This document shows, piece by piece, positions 54,147 through 62,344 of a stretch of DNA of 64,000 nt. Origin of the DNA: Novosphingobium sp. G106 (GTDB lineage: Bacteria > Pseudomonadota > Alphaproteobacteria > Sphingomonadales > Sphingomonadaceae); contig NZ_JAHOOZ010000001.1 in the NCBI RefSeq assembly GCF_019075875.1, positions 2,790,001 to 2,854,000 on the forward strand, in the 5' to 3' direction. Position 1 is the stretch's first letter. Each line of letters starts with the position of its first letter. A program made the position numbers and the translations under genes. The notes beneath the pieces were generated by a model that did not search any database, was not told the DNA's origin, and saw only the letters and a program-made list of their open reading frames with translations.

Positions 54147-55652
54147 GTGAACGCCGAGACGCAGATGACAGAACCTCTCGACGTGCTGATCGTCGGTGCC
54201 GGCATCTCGGGCATCGGCATGGCCGCCCACCTCACCCGCGAATGCCCGGGCAAGCGCTATGCCATCGTCGATCGCCGCGCAGCCGCCGGCGGCACCTGGG
54301 ACCTGTTCCGCTATCCGGGCGTCCGGTCGGACAGCGACATGTTTACGCTGGGCTATGCCTTCGCGCCCTGGCGGGAGGATCGTTCGATCGTCGGCGGCGA
54401 GACGATCCTGGGATACCTGGGCGAGGTCATCGACAGCCACGGCATCGCAGATCGTATCCATTTTGGACTGACCGTGACTTCCGCCGACTGGGATAGCCGC
54501 GCCGGCCTGTGGACCGTGCGGCTCACCGACGGCCACGGCAAGGCGACGACGATGGCGGCGCGCTTCCTCTTCGCCGGCGCGGGCTACTACGACTACGACG
54601 ATCCGCACGACGCGCAGATCCCGGGCCTGGACAGTTTCGGCGGCCTGGCCGTCCATCCGCAGTTCTGGCCCGATGATCTCGACTACGCCGGCAAGCGGAT
54701 CGTGGTCATCGGTTCGGGTGCGACCGCGGCGACGCTCGTCCCGGCGCTGGCCGAAAAGGCCGCGCTGGTGACCATGCTGCAGCGGACGCCGACCTGGTAC
54801 ATCACCCGCCCCGCGCGTGACGGCATGGCTGCCTGGCTGCGCCGGCTGCTGCCCGACAAGGCCGCCTATGCGCTCACCCGACTGAAGAACGTGCGGATGC
54901 AGAACTACCTGTTCGGCAAGTCGCGCAGCGCGCCGGAGGGGATGAAGGCCTTCCTGCACAAGCAGATCGAGGACCAGCTCGGCAGCAAGTTCGATCCCGA
55001 GGCCTTCACTCCGCCTTACAACCCATGGGAACAGCGCATGTGCCTGATCCCCGACGGCGACCTGTTCGATGCGATCCGCGAGGGTAAGGCCGAGATCGTC
55101 ACCGCCCGGATCGCGCAGGTCGACCAGACCGGCATCCTGCTCGACGACGGACGTCACCTCGATGCCGACATCATCATCACCGCTACGGGCCTGCGCCTGA
55201 CCGTGCTCGGAGGGATCACGCTCAATGTCGACGGCGAACCGGTGAATCCGGCCGAGCATTTCTTCTACCGCAACTGCATGTTCTCGAACGTGCCGAACTT
55301 CGCCATGCTGTTCGGCTACCTCAACGCATCGTGGACGCTGCGGGTCGACCTCGTCGCCGAATGGCTCTGCAAGCTGCTCAGGCATATGGACAAATGGGGG
55401 GTCGACGTCGCGACGCCGTATCTGCCGGTTGACCACGGCCTGATCGAAACGCACCCCTTCGATGCCTTCTCCTCGGGCTACCTCCAGCGCGCGCGGGCGC
55501 AGATCCCGAAAAGCGCGACGACATCGCCCTGGCAGATCGGCATGGACTACCTGACGGACCGCAAGGAGGTCCGCGAGGCACCGATCGACGACGGGGTGAT
55601 GCGGTTCGAACGGACGGCGCAAGCAGTAGCGAGCCGCGGGCAATTGTCCTAA
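54147..55652 (+). CDS. FAD-dependent monooxygenase, Baeyer-Villiger type
   Basis: A 501-residue flavoprotein. The FAD motif GAGISGIGMAAHL is at the N-terminus, GGTWDLFRYPGVRSDSDM follows, the type I BVMO fingerprint reads F-G-G-LAV-H-PQF-WP (FxGxxxHxxxW), and the NADPH motif is VIGSGATAATLVPAL. It oxidises ketones to esters or similar substrates; the natural substrate is unknown. The start is the GTG at 54147 with AGGAA 8 bp upstream; an ATG at 54165 is less well placed. A CinA-like gene follows 10 bp after it. Confidence 0.9.
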   Translation: MNAETQMTEPLDVLIVGAGISGIGMAAHLTRECPGKRYAIVDRRAAAGGTWDLFRYPGVRSDSDMFTLGYAFAPWREDRSIVGGETILGYLGEVIDSHGIADRIHFGLTVTSADWDSRAGLWTVRLTDGHGKATTMAARFLFAGAGYYDYDDPHDAQIPGLDSFGGLAVHPQFWPDDLDYAGKRIVVIGSGATAATLVPALAEKAALVTMLQRTPTWYITRPARDGMAAWLRRLLPDKAAYALTRLKNVRMQNYLFGKSRSAPEGMKAFLHKQIEDQLGSKFDPEAFTPPYNPWEQRMCLIPDGDLFDAIREGKAEIVTARIAQVDQTGILLDDGRHLDADIIITATGLRLTVLGGITLNVDGEPVNPAEHFFYRNCMFSNVPNFAMLFGYLNASWTLRVDLVAEWLCKLLRHMDKWGVDVATPYLPVDHGLIETHPFDAFSSGYLQRARAQIPKSATTSPWQIGMDYLTDRKEVREAPIDDGVMRFERTAQAVASRGQLS

Positions 55653-55662
55653 CCCCTGCGCC

Positions 55663-56436
55663 ATGTCCGATTCGTCCCCCAACACTGGCCGTATCTACAC
55701 CGCCGCGCTGATCGTCATCGGCGACGAGATCCTTTCCGGACGAACGCAGGACAAGAACATAGCCCAGGTCGGGACATGGCTGGGCCTCCAGGGCATCCGC
55801 CTCAGAGAAGTGCGCGTGGTGCCCGACGTGACCGAGGCGATCGCCGAAGCGGTGAACACGCTGCGCGCGCGGCACGACTATCTGTTCACCACCGGCGGTA
55901 TCGGGCCGACGCACGACGACATTACCGTCGATGCGATCGCCGTGGCCTTCGGCGTCGGCGTCACCGTTCATCCCGAGGCGCGGGCGATCCTCGAAGGCTA
56001 TTACGAGAGCCGCGGCGGCCTCACCGAAATGCGGCTGCGCATGGCGCGCGTGCCCGAAGGCGCCGACCTGATCCCCAACCGCTACACCGGCGCACCGGGC
56101 ATCCGCATCGGCAACGTGTTCATCATGGCCGGCGTCCCCGCGATCACCGCCGGCATGCTCGACGCGCTCTCGGGCGCGCTCGAAGGCGGCGCGCCGCTGC
56201 TGTCGGAGACGGTCGGCTGCTGGTGCCAGGAAAGCGAAGTCGCGCAGCTCCTTGCCGATACCGAGCAGGCGCATCCGGGCTGCCAGATCGGCTCCTACCC
56301 CTTCTGGCGCGACGGGCGCAGCGGAGCCAATTTCGTCATCCGCTCTACCGACGCCGAGGAACTCGCCGCCTGCTCGCGCGACCTGGCCTCTGCGCTGGAA
56401 GCGATGGGCAAGCCGGCGACACCGGGTGGCATTTAG
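55663..56436 (+). CDS. Molybdopterin-binding-domain protein (CinA N-terminal type)
   Basis: A 257-residue MoCF_biosynth/CinA-fold protein. The conserved segments are ALIVIGDEILSGRTQDKN, TTGGIGPTHDDITVDA and GAPGIRIGNVFIMAGVP. It lacks the deamidase (CinA C) domain, so it corresponds to the stand-alone group of CinA-like proteins, some of which hydrolyse ADP-ribose or nicotinamide mononucleotide derivatives. The exact activity is unknown. It is 10 bp after the monooxygenase gene and overlaps the next gene by 11 bp. Confidence 0.87.
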   Translation: MSDSSPNTGRIYTAALIVIGDEILSGRTQDKNIAQVGTWLGLQGIRLREVRVVPDVTEAIAEAVNTLRARHDYLFTTGGIGPTHDDITVDAIAVAFGVGVTVHPEARAILEGYYESRGGLTEMRLRMARVPEGADLIPNRYTGAPGIRIGNVFIMAGVPAITAGMLDALSGALEGGAPLLSETVGCWCQESEVAQLLADTEQAHPGCQIGSYPFWRDGRSGANFVIRSTDAEELAACSRDLASALEAMGKPATPGGI

Positions 56437-56974
56437 CGCCTTCCTTGCCGGTCTCGCGCTGGCCAGCCCGGCGACCAGCGAACCGGCCAGCCTCGCCGAA
56501 TTCGAAGCGCACCTGGCCGCGTATACCAGCGCGACAGAAGCGCTTCAGCAGTGGTGCCACCTGCGGCATATCGGCGAAGGCCCGATCCGCGCCGGCACCG
56601 TCGGTGCCCAAAGCGACGACCCGCCCGAGAAAATGCGCCGCATTCTTCGCCTGGGCGGCGACCGCCCCCTGGCCATGCGCAACGTCCGGCTGAGCTGCGA
56701 CGGCACCGTCCTCTCGGTCGCCTGGAACTGGTACGCTCCCGAGCGGCTGACCTCGGCGATGAACGCAGCGCTGCGGGACAGCGACGTCCCCTTCGGCAAG
56801 GTCGTCGGCCCGCTGCATTTCCGGCGCGAGACGCTCGACGTCACACCCGGTCCCGCGGAGACTTGCCCGCGCGACACGGTGTCCACGCACCGCTCGCTGC
56901 TGCGCCTGCCCGATGGCGCGCCGCTCGCCTATCTCATCGAGTGCTACGCCGCGGCGAATCTAGCGCCGCACTGA
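56426..56974 (+). CDS. Exported protein of unknown function
   Basis: A 182-residue protein that starts with the GTG at 56426, overlapping the previous gene by 11 bp. The N-terminus is a good signal peptide (AFSAFLAGLALASPATSEPA). The mature part has four Cys (WCHLRHI, RLSCDGT, ETCPRDT, IECYAA) and may form disulfides in the periplasm. The later section (VSTHRSLLRLPDGAPLAYL) faintly recalls the chorismate lyase/UTRA fold, but this is too weak for a call. I do not recognise the family. It converges with a cupin gene, with the stops adjacent. Confidence 0.65.
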   Translation: MAFSAFLAGLALASPATSEPASLAEFEAHLAAYTSATEALQQWCHLRHIGEGPIRAGTVGAQSDDPPEKMRRILRLGGDRPLAMRNVRLSCDGTVLSVAWNWYAPERLTSAMNAALRDSDVPFGKVVGPLHFRRETLDVTPGPAETCPRDTVSTHRSLLRLPDGAPLAYLIECYAAANLAPH

Positions 56975-57379
56975 TCAGGGAGCGGGCGCAGGCACCGGCG
57001 TCCGCAGCGGCTGCCCCTTGTCGACAACCAGCGTCACCACCAGCCGTGCCGGCACTGTGCCGACATTGGTCGCGTTGTGCTTCACGCCGCGCGGGATCAC
57101 GAAAATCTGACCGGGCAACTGCCGCCGATCCGGCTGGCCTTCCTGCTCGAACGACATTTCGCCGACGACGAGATAGGCGATCTCGACACCCGAATGGACA
57201 TGCCAGCCCGTACCCCCGCCGACGGGAAACTCACGCTCCAACACGTCGACGACCTGCGGGCCTTTATCCTGCGGGACGTCGGTGGACGTGATGGCTGGCG
57301 GCGCGGGCGCATCGGCCAGTGCGGGCGTCAGTGGAAACGGGCCAGCCAGCAAGCCGGCGAGAAGAATGGCGTAGCGCAT
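56975..57379 (-). CDS. Exported cupin-domain protein
   Basis: A 134-residue protein: signal peptide (cleavage near PALA-D), then a single cupin_2 barrel with metal ligands in GWHVHSGVEIAYLVVGE (His, His, Glu) and the later FVIPRGVKHNATN (His). Such small exported cupins may bind or oxidise small molecules; none is indicated. It begins about 93 bp after the leftward TauD-type gene, across a hairpin. Confidence 0.82.
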   Translation of the reverse strand: MRYAILLAGLLAGPFPLTPALADAPAPPAITSTDVPQDKGPQVVDVLEREFPVGGGTGWHVHSGVEIAYLVVGEMSFEQEGQPDRRQLPGQIFVIPRGVKHNATNVGTVPARLVVTLVVDKGQPLRTPVPAPAP

Positions 57380-57421
57380 CGATAGTCCCTCCTGTCGCGC
57401 TCAGCATGCCACGCAGCAAGA

Positions 57422-57449
57422 AGGCCGGAAAGGTCTCCCCTCCCGGCCT
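57422..57449 (-). terminator. Putative terminator after the second TauD-type gene
   Basis: AGGCCGG (57422-57428) pairs with CCGGCCT (57443-57449); inner bases pair in part. On the minus strand it is followed by a short TTCTTG. The layout (hairpin, 4 bp, GATGTTCG) is the same as at 58409-58438 after rplA. Confidence 0.55.
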
Positions 57450-57472
57450 CCTGATGTTCGAGCTTGCCGCGA

Positions 57473-58324
57473 TCAGGCGGCGACCGTCTCGGTACCCGCG
57501 ATCGAGGTGCGGTGCATCATGCGGCCCGTCGACTTGTCGTAGGGAATCGCACGGTGCATCGCGCCGGTGTTGTCCCAGATCACAAAATCGCCCTTGGTCC
57601 ACTTGTGGCGCAGCGAAAAGGCCGGCTGCGCTGCCCACTCCTGCAGGCGGATCAGCATGGCGCGGCCCGCGGGAATTTCCATGCCCACGATGCGGTCGGC
57701 GGTGGTGCCGATCACCATCGACTTGCGACCGTCCTGATGCGTCCAGACGATCGGATGCTCGCGCTCACCGCCGATGCCGAAGACCTTGGCGCGGTGATTC
57801 TCGGGAATGGCATCGGCGATCGGCGACAGGCTCGCCGTCACCGAGTGGATCGCGCGCAGGCCTTCGAGCGCCTGCTTCTCTTCTTCGGGCAGCCCGGCAT
57901 AGGCGGCATACGTGCTGGCGAATTCGGTCTCACCGCCCTTGTCGGGCGCGATGCGGCACGAGAGCAGCGTCGCGAAAGGCGGCGGCGCATCGACCGAAAC
58001 GCCATCCATGTGCCAGAAGAACGTGCCGAGCACATATTCGGGCTGGGGATTGATCTTGGGGTCAAGCGTCACCTGGTAGATGTCGTCGGCGACGTCGGTC
58101 TGGACGTTGAAGCGACCCGTCAGCTTGATCTTCTCGCCCATCGATTCGGTGATGTAGCGCTGCTCGTCGTCGGTCAGGTCGACCTGCGGGAACACGAGCA
58201 CGGTGCGCTCTTCGACCTTGGCGCGAATCGCCCCGGCGGCTTCGGGGGTGAAGAGATCGGCGCGGTCATCCCACGAGACGCGCGAACCGATGAATTCCTT
58301 GATGTTCTCGAACCGGATGGCCAT
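57473..58324 (-). CDS. TauD/TfdA-family 2-oxoglutarate dioxygenase
   Basis: A complete 283-residue Fe(II)/2-oxoglutarate dioxygenase, a paralogue of the partial gene at the left end. The iron ligands are in [11 protein letters not shown] (HxD) and in [13 protein letters not shown] (distal His); the Arg for 2-oxoglutarate lies in MMHRTSIAG. The family acts on taurine, alkyl sulfates, phenoxy acids or other substrates; this one is unassigned. It stands alone between a cupin gene and rplA, with hairpins on both sides. The start is the ATG at 58324. Confidence 0.88.
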   Translation of the reverse strand: MAIRFENIKEFIGSRVSWDDRADLFTPEAAGAIRAKVEERTVLVFPQVDLTDDEQRYITESMGEKIKLTGRFNVQTDVADDIYQVTLDPKINPQPEYVLGTFFWHMDGVSVDAPPPFATLLSCRIAPDKGGETEFASTYAAYAGLPEEEKQALEGLRAIHSVTASLSPIADAIPENHRAKVFGIGGEREHPIVWTHQDGRKSMVIGTTADRIVGMEIPAGRAMLIRLQEWAAQPAFSLRHKWTKGDFVIWDNTGAMHRAIPYDKSTGRMMHRTSIAGTETVAA

Positions 58325-58408
58325 GGGCGTCTCTCTCGCAAACGATGCTGTACAGGTGTTCAGCGCGATCTACGCATTTTGCGCCGAAAATCAAGCGGGC
58401 AAAACGAA

Positions 58409-58438
58409 AGGGCCGGGAAGGTCACCCTTCCCGGCCCT
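58409..58438 (-). terminator. Terminator of the rplK-rplA operon
   Basis: A perfect 13-bp stem, AGGGCCGGGAAGG (58409-58421) with CCTTCCCGGCCCT (58426-58438), closes a 4-nt loop. On the minus strand it is followed by CGTTTT, so it terminates leftward transcription from rplA. There is also a T-poor opposite side, so it is mainly one-directional. Confidence 0.88.
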
Positions 58439-58463
58439 CGCGATGTTCGTTCGGGACGGCTGA

Positions 58464-59162
58464 TCAGCCGCCGTGGACTTCGGCCACGTCGATCTTCAGG
58501 CCCGGGCCCATCGACGAGGACAGGCCGACCCTGCGGACGTACTTGCCCTTGGCGCCGGCGGGCTTAGCCTTGACCACGGCGTCGACGAAAGCGTCGAAGT
58601 TGGCCTTGAGGGCCTCGTTCGAGAAGCTCATCTTGCCGATGCCGCCATGGATGATGCCGGCCTTCTCGACGCGGAACTCAATCTGGCCGCCCTTGGCAGC
58701 CTTGACCGCTTCGGCGACGTTCGGCGTGACCGTACCCAGCTTCGGGTTAGGCATCAGGCCCTTGGGGCCCAGCACCTTACCGAGGCGACCGACGATGCCC
58801 ATCATGTCGGGCGTCGCGATGACGCGGCCGTAGTCGAGGTTGCCGGCCTGCATGTCTTCCAGCAGGTCCTCGGCGCCAACCTTGTCGGCACCGGCGGCGA
58901 GAGCCGCCTCGGCCTTGTCGCCGCGCGCGAAGACGGCAACCTTGACGTCCTTGCCCGTGCCCGAAGGCAGCGTGACCATACCGCGGACCATCTGGTCGGC
59001 GTGGCGCGGATCGACGCCAAGGTTCAGCGCGACTTCGAGAGTCTCGTCGAACTTGACCGACTTCAGATCCTTCAGCGTCTGGATCGCCTCATCGACGGCA
59101 TAAAGCTTCTGGTTGTCGCCGAGCTTGGCTGCGAGAGCCTTCTGATTCTTGGTCTGTGCCAT
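58464..59162 (-). CDS. rplA: 50S ribosomal protein L1
   Basis: A 232-residue L1 protein that binds 23S rRNA in the L1 stalk and autoregulates the operon in many bacteria. Recognised by [37 protein letters not shown] and the ending region. Start at the ATG at 59162 (MAQTKNQK), 4 bp after rplK; a longer frame to 59180 would overlap rplK. A strong hairpin follows the stop. rplJ, rplL and rpoB do not follow: a TauD-type gene does. Confidence 0.97.
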   Translation of the reverse strand: MAQTKNQKALAAKLGDNQKLYAVDEAIQTLKDLKSVKFDETLEVALNLGVDPRHADQMVRGMVTLPSGTGKDVKVAVFARGDKAEAALAAGADKVGAEDLLEDMQAGNLDYGRVIATPDMMGIVGRLGKVLGPKGLMPNPKLGTVTPNVAEAVKAAKGGQIEFRVEKAGIIHGGIGKMSFSNEALKANFDAFVDAVVKAKPAGAKGKYVRRVGLSSSMGPGLKIDVAEVHGG

Positions 59163-59166
59163 CTGT

Positions 59167-59598
59167 TCAGCCCTCCACAACCTGCAGGCCCATCGAACGG
59201 GCGGAACCTTCGATGATCTTCGTCGCCTGCTCGATGTCGTTGGCGTTCAGATCGGCCATCTTGGCCTGAGCGATTTCGGCAAGCTGCGAGCGCTTGATCG
59301 TTCCCGCCGAGATCTTGCCCGGCTCCTTCGAGCCCGACTTCAGGTTGGCGGCCTTCTTGATGAAGAAGGTGGCGGGCGGCGTCTTGGTGACGAAGCTGAA
59401 CGAGCGATCCGCATAGACGGTGATGACCGTCGGGAGCGGCGTGCCCTTTTCCACTTCCTGCGTGGCAGCGTTGAACTGCTTGCAGAATTCCATGATGTTC
59501 ACGCCGCGCTGACCGAGCGCCGGACCGATCGGCGGCGACGGGTTGGCGGCACCGGCTGCGACCTGCAGCTTGATATAGCCTTCAATCTTCTTGGCCAC
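59167..59598 (-). CDS. rplK: 50S ribosomal protein L11
   Basis: A 143-residue L11, the GTPase-centre protein. The N-terminal [20 protein letters not shown] is diagnostic, and the C-terminal RNA-binding domain ends [12 protein letters not shown]. It is upstream of rplA by 4 bp and 183 bp downstream of nusG; the gap holds a REP-like palindrome. Confidence 0.98.
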   Translation of the reverse strand: MAKKIEGYIKLQVAAGAANPSPPIGPALGQRGVNIMEFCKQFNAATQEVEKGTPLPTVITVYADRSFSFVTKTPPATFFIKKAANLKSGSKEPGKISAGTIKRSQLAEIAQAKMADLNANDIEQATKIIEGSARSMGLQVVEG

Positions 59599-59665
59599 GA
59601 GGGCCTCCTTTCTTCCTGTTGGCCCGCCCTTGTTCAGGACGACGCCTCAGAGTGAGCGGTCAAGC

Positions 59666-59690
59666 ACCCCGGACCTGATCCGGGGCTCCC
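59666..59690. repeat. REP-like palindrome in the nusG-rplK gap
   Basis: CACCCCGGACCTGATCCGGGGC forms a palindrome very like the two units at 820-907. It is the only notable structure in the 183-bp gap, which otherwise contains short runs of C and G and an AT-richer patch near nusG. It could stop or slow transcription between nusG and rplK. Confidence 0.65.
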
Positions 59691-59781
59691 GCGGGGAATC
59701 CGAGAATACCCGGAAGCGCGGGCCGATAGCGATATCGGCCCGAATTTGCAACGCCGATCTCCCTTGCGGGAGAGGGTTTGG

Positions 59782-60318
59782 TTACTTGCTGAGTTCGACC
59801 TGCTCGAAATCGAGCTCGACCGGGGTCGCACGGCCGAAGATCGAGACCGAGACCTTGACGCGGTTCTTGTCGAAATCGAGTTCCTCGACCACGCCGTTGA
59901 AGCTGGCGAAGGGACCGTCGAGCACCTTGACCGAATCGCCGATCTCGTAATCGACCGAAACCTGGTGGCGCGGCTGCGCAGCGGCCTGTTCGCGGGCGCC
60001 GAAATAGCGCGCGGCCTCACGCTCGGAGATCGGCTGCGGCTTGCCGCTGGAGCCGAGGAAGCCGGTGACCTTGGGAGTGTTCTTGACGAGGTGATAGACG
60101 TCGTCGTTCAGCGTCAGCTTGGCGAGGACGTAGCCCGGCATGAACTTGCGCTCGACCTGAACCTTCTTGCCGCGCTTCACCTCGGTGACCGACTCGGTCG
60201 GAACCTCGACCGCCTCGACCAGAGCCTCGAGCCCCAGGCGCTCGGCCTCGGTCAGGATCGAGTCGCGGACCTTGTTCTCGAAGCCGGAATAGGCGTGGAT
60301 GATGTACCAGCGGGCCAT
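59782..60318 (-). CDS. nusG: Transcription termination/antitermination factor NusG
   Basis: A 178-residue NusG: NGN domain ([18 protein letters not shown]; about 1-115) and C-terminal KOW domain ([20 protein letters not shown]). It binds RNA polymerase, and the KOW domain contacts Rho or S10. It lies 21 bp downstream of secE, the standard order. Confidence 0.97.
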   Translation of the reverse strand: MARWYIIHAYSGFENKVRDSILTEAERLGLEALVEAVEVPTESVTEVKRGKKVQVERKFMPGYVLAKLTLNDDVYHLVKNTPKVTGFLGSSGKPQPISEREAARYFGAREQAAAQPRHQVSVDYEIGDSVKVLDGPFASFNGVVEELDFDKNRVKVSVSIFGRATPVELDFEQVELSK

Positions 60319-60338
60319 TGTCGTCTTTCTTTAGAATA

Positions 60339-60533
60339 TCAGGCGAGCGAGAGGAGCCAGCGCACCACTGCGCCGAAAATCGAATCCACGCCGAGGAAGA
60401 ACACGGCCAGGACCGTCATCAGCAGCGCGACGAAGATGGCCGTGGTGACCGTCTCCTGGCGCGTCGGCCAGACGACCTTGCGCATTTCCGCCTGGACTTG
60501 GCGCATGAACTCGCCGGGGCTGGTCTTGGCCAT
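60339..60533 (-). CDS. secE: Preprotein translocase subunit SecE
   Basis: A 64-residue single-helix SecE. The amphipathic segment QVQAEMRKVVWPTRQETV, with the conserved WPTR, precedes the membrane helix (about 38-62). The ATG at 60533 has AAAGGC upstream; a frame extension to 60575 is unlikely. It forms SecYEG. nusG follows. tRNA-Trp, usually next to secE in alphaproteobacteria, is here 1.6 kb upstream, with a membrane protein between them. Confidence 0.95.
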   Translation of the reverse strand: MAKTSPGEFMRQVQAEMRKVVWPTRQETVTTAIFVALLMTVLAVFFLGVDSIFGAVVRWLLSLA

Positions 60534-60644
60534 TGCTGCCTTTCGCCTCACAAAAATCGTTGTCGCTTCCACCAAGTCTTCTTCGCCGCCCCGGCTGCTG
60601 CCGGGAGGGGCGATCGGTTCTTCTTGTAGGAAGGTTGTGGCGAT

Positions 60645-62144
60645 CTAGCGAGCAGCGGCCGGATTTGCAAGCCGCGCGAGGAACGAGTGCCGCGTGGCGT
60701 AAAGCACCTTGGTGCCCGGCGGCAGCGTCGTCGGTCCCTGGAGCCCGATGTACCAGAGATAGTCGGCCTGTCGGGCCGGCTTGAAGTGCTGCAGTTTGAT
60801 CGGCTGCTTCGGCCAATGGACCACACGGTGCGAGGGATCGACGAAGTCCGGGCCGCCCTCCTTCAGCTGCAGCATGTGCACGCCCGGAATGGCGAAGTGG
60901 GTGTTGACCAGGGCATCGCGACGGATCGTCGCATAGCTCGGCACATGCTCGAAGGGGTTGAGCGCCCACTGGCGCGCCTCGACTACTACCGCGGCCGCGA
61001 CCCGCGCGCCGCGCGGCATATAGTTTAGCGCTTTGAGCATCTGCGTCAGCTCGCGTGAATTCACTTCCCAGGCCGCGCAAGTGATGTCGAGCCGCACGAG
61101 GAACAGTACCGGCGACAGCCAGAATAGCCAGCGCGGTGCCGACCAGTCGATCGCCATGCAGCCGACCATCAGCGCCACCGCGATCAGCCGGTAGTCGGCG
61201 TAGTCGCCGCCGCCGAAATGCCGCGGCATGGCGAAAGTCAGCACGAGCAGGATCAGCGCCGCCCAGCCGAGCCGCCCGTCGATCTTGCGCATCAGCGCGG
61301 CGGCCAGCAACACGAGCAGGATGACAACCAGCGTGGCAATGTCGAGCCAGAACACCTGGTCGCGCATCGCCTGCAGCCAGATCGCCAGCTTGAACACACC
61401 GACCTTGGAGCCATAAGCCAGCCCGCCTTTGGCGCCCCCGCTCAGCAGCATCGGCACTAGCGGGAAGGCCAGCGGCCAGGTGGCCAGCGCCGCACGCCAA
61501 CTCTTGCGCCGGGAGAATTCATAACCGAACGCCAGAACGCCCAGCACGCCCCAGCCCGAAGCGTGGCAGAGCCATTCGGCCAGACCGATCGGAATGAACA
61601 GCATCCAGCGGCGGGGGTTGCCCTCGAGCTTGATCCAGAGCGCGAAGGACAGCAGCGCCAGACCCAGCGACAGGCAGAAATTGTAGAAGCCCATCCCCAT
61701 CGCGGGCGACCAGATGAAGATGAAGGCCAGCATCGCGCCGATGCCGATGCGGCGGCGCAGCACCCATTCGACCGCGATGATGCCGAGCCCGGTCAGCGGC
61801 GGGATGATCAGGCCGAGCACCCGCCCCGCGGTTTCCAGCCCGAACATCTGCGACAGCGGCCAGATCAGCAGGTCGGCACCGAGATTGCCGGTGAAGATCC
61901 AGTGGAAGTCGTAATAGCGCGCGAGGAAGGCATCGCGGCCGCCGTCGAGCATGATGTGATAGCGCGCGAGGTGCGAGGGATAGTCGGTCAGCTGCGGCCG
62001 CTTGGCGACGATGAACGGCATGGCCGAAAGCAGCGCCAGGAACAGCCCGAGCAACAGCCCCTCGCGCGGCGAGACGCTCCCCACGGCCTTGCGCAAGCCG
62101 GATTCGCCCTGGCGCGGCGGCATCATCGGCTGGGACGCATCCAT
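60645..62144 (-). CDS. Polytopic membrane protein, glycosyltransferase-like, unassigned
   Basis: A 499-residue integral membrane protein with about ten hydrophobic segments. The first periplasmic loop contains the sequence RPQLTDYPSHLARYHIML, which looks like the loop in GT-C-type or YfhO-like proteins. No named family is certain, and the soluble C-terminal part (about 400-499) has no clear motif. The start is the ATG at 62144; the frame extends across tRNA-Trp to 62306, which I reject. It sits between tRNA-Trp and secE, an unusual insertion in an otherwise conserved neighbourhood. Confidence 0.65.
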   Translation of the reverse strand: MDASQPMMPPRQGESGLRKAVGSVSPREGLLLGLFLALLSAMPFIVAKRPQLTDYPSHLARYHIMLDGGRDAFLARYYDFHWIFTGNLGADLLIWPLSQMFGLETAGRVLGLIIPPLTGLGIIAVEWVLRRRIGIGAMLAFIFIWSPAMGMGFYNFCLSLGLALLSFALWIKLEGNPRRWMLFIPIGLAEWLCHASGWGVLGVLAFGYEFSRRKSWRAALATWPLAFPLVPMLLSGGAKGGLAYGSKVGVFKLAIWLQAMRDQVFWLDIATLVVILLVLLAAALMRKIDGRLGWAALILLVLTFAMPRHFGGGDYADYRLIAVALMVGCMAIDWSAPRWLFWLSPVLFLVRLDITCAAWEVNSRELTQMLKALNYMPRGARVAAAVVVEARQWALNPFEHVPSYATIRRDALVNTHFAIPGVHMLQLKEGGPDFVDPSHRVVHWPKQPIKLQHFKPARQADYLWYIGLQGPTTLPPGTKVLYATRHSFLARLANPAAAR

Positions 62145-62173
62145 CGGTCTAGCGCTTCCTCGGGGGGAGATGC

Positions 62174-62249
62174 TGGCAGGAGTGGAGGGATTCGAACCCC
62201 CGGCACTCGGTTTTGGAGACCGATGCTCTACCAGCTGAGCTACACTCCT
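62174..62249 (-). tRNA. tRNA-Trp(CCA)
   Basis: A complete cloverleaf on the minus strand: acceptor stem AGGAGTG/CACTCCT, D arm GCTC...GAGC, anticodon stem CGGTC-type with loop CTCCAAA (anticodon CCA), T arm GGGGG-TTCGAAT-CCCTC region, and encoded CCA (62174-62176 on the complement). Confidence 0.97.
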
Positions 62250-62344
62250 GCGCGCGGTGGTGCCTCTAGTGACTGGCGGGGGCGATGGCAAGGCGACTGG
62301 CCGCAAAAATCATGTCGGGCGTTTGCGTCTGTCAAATCGCCGCC

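Noticed and set aside
54081..55685. N-terminal extension of corA to 860 residues
   Set aside because: It is antisense to the monooxygenase gene and has no CorA homology before MPVVASRRYTSG.
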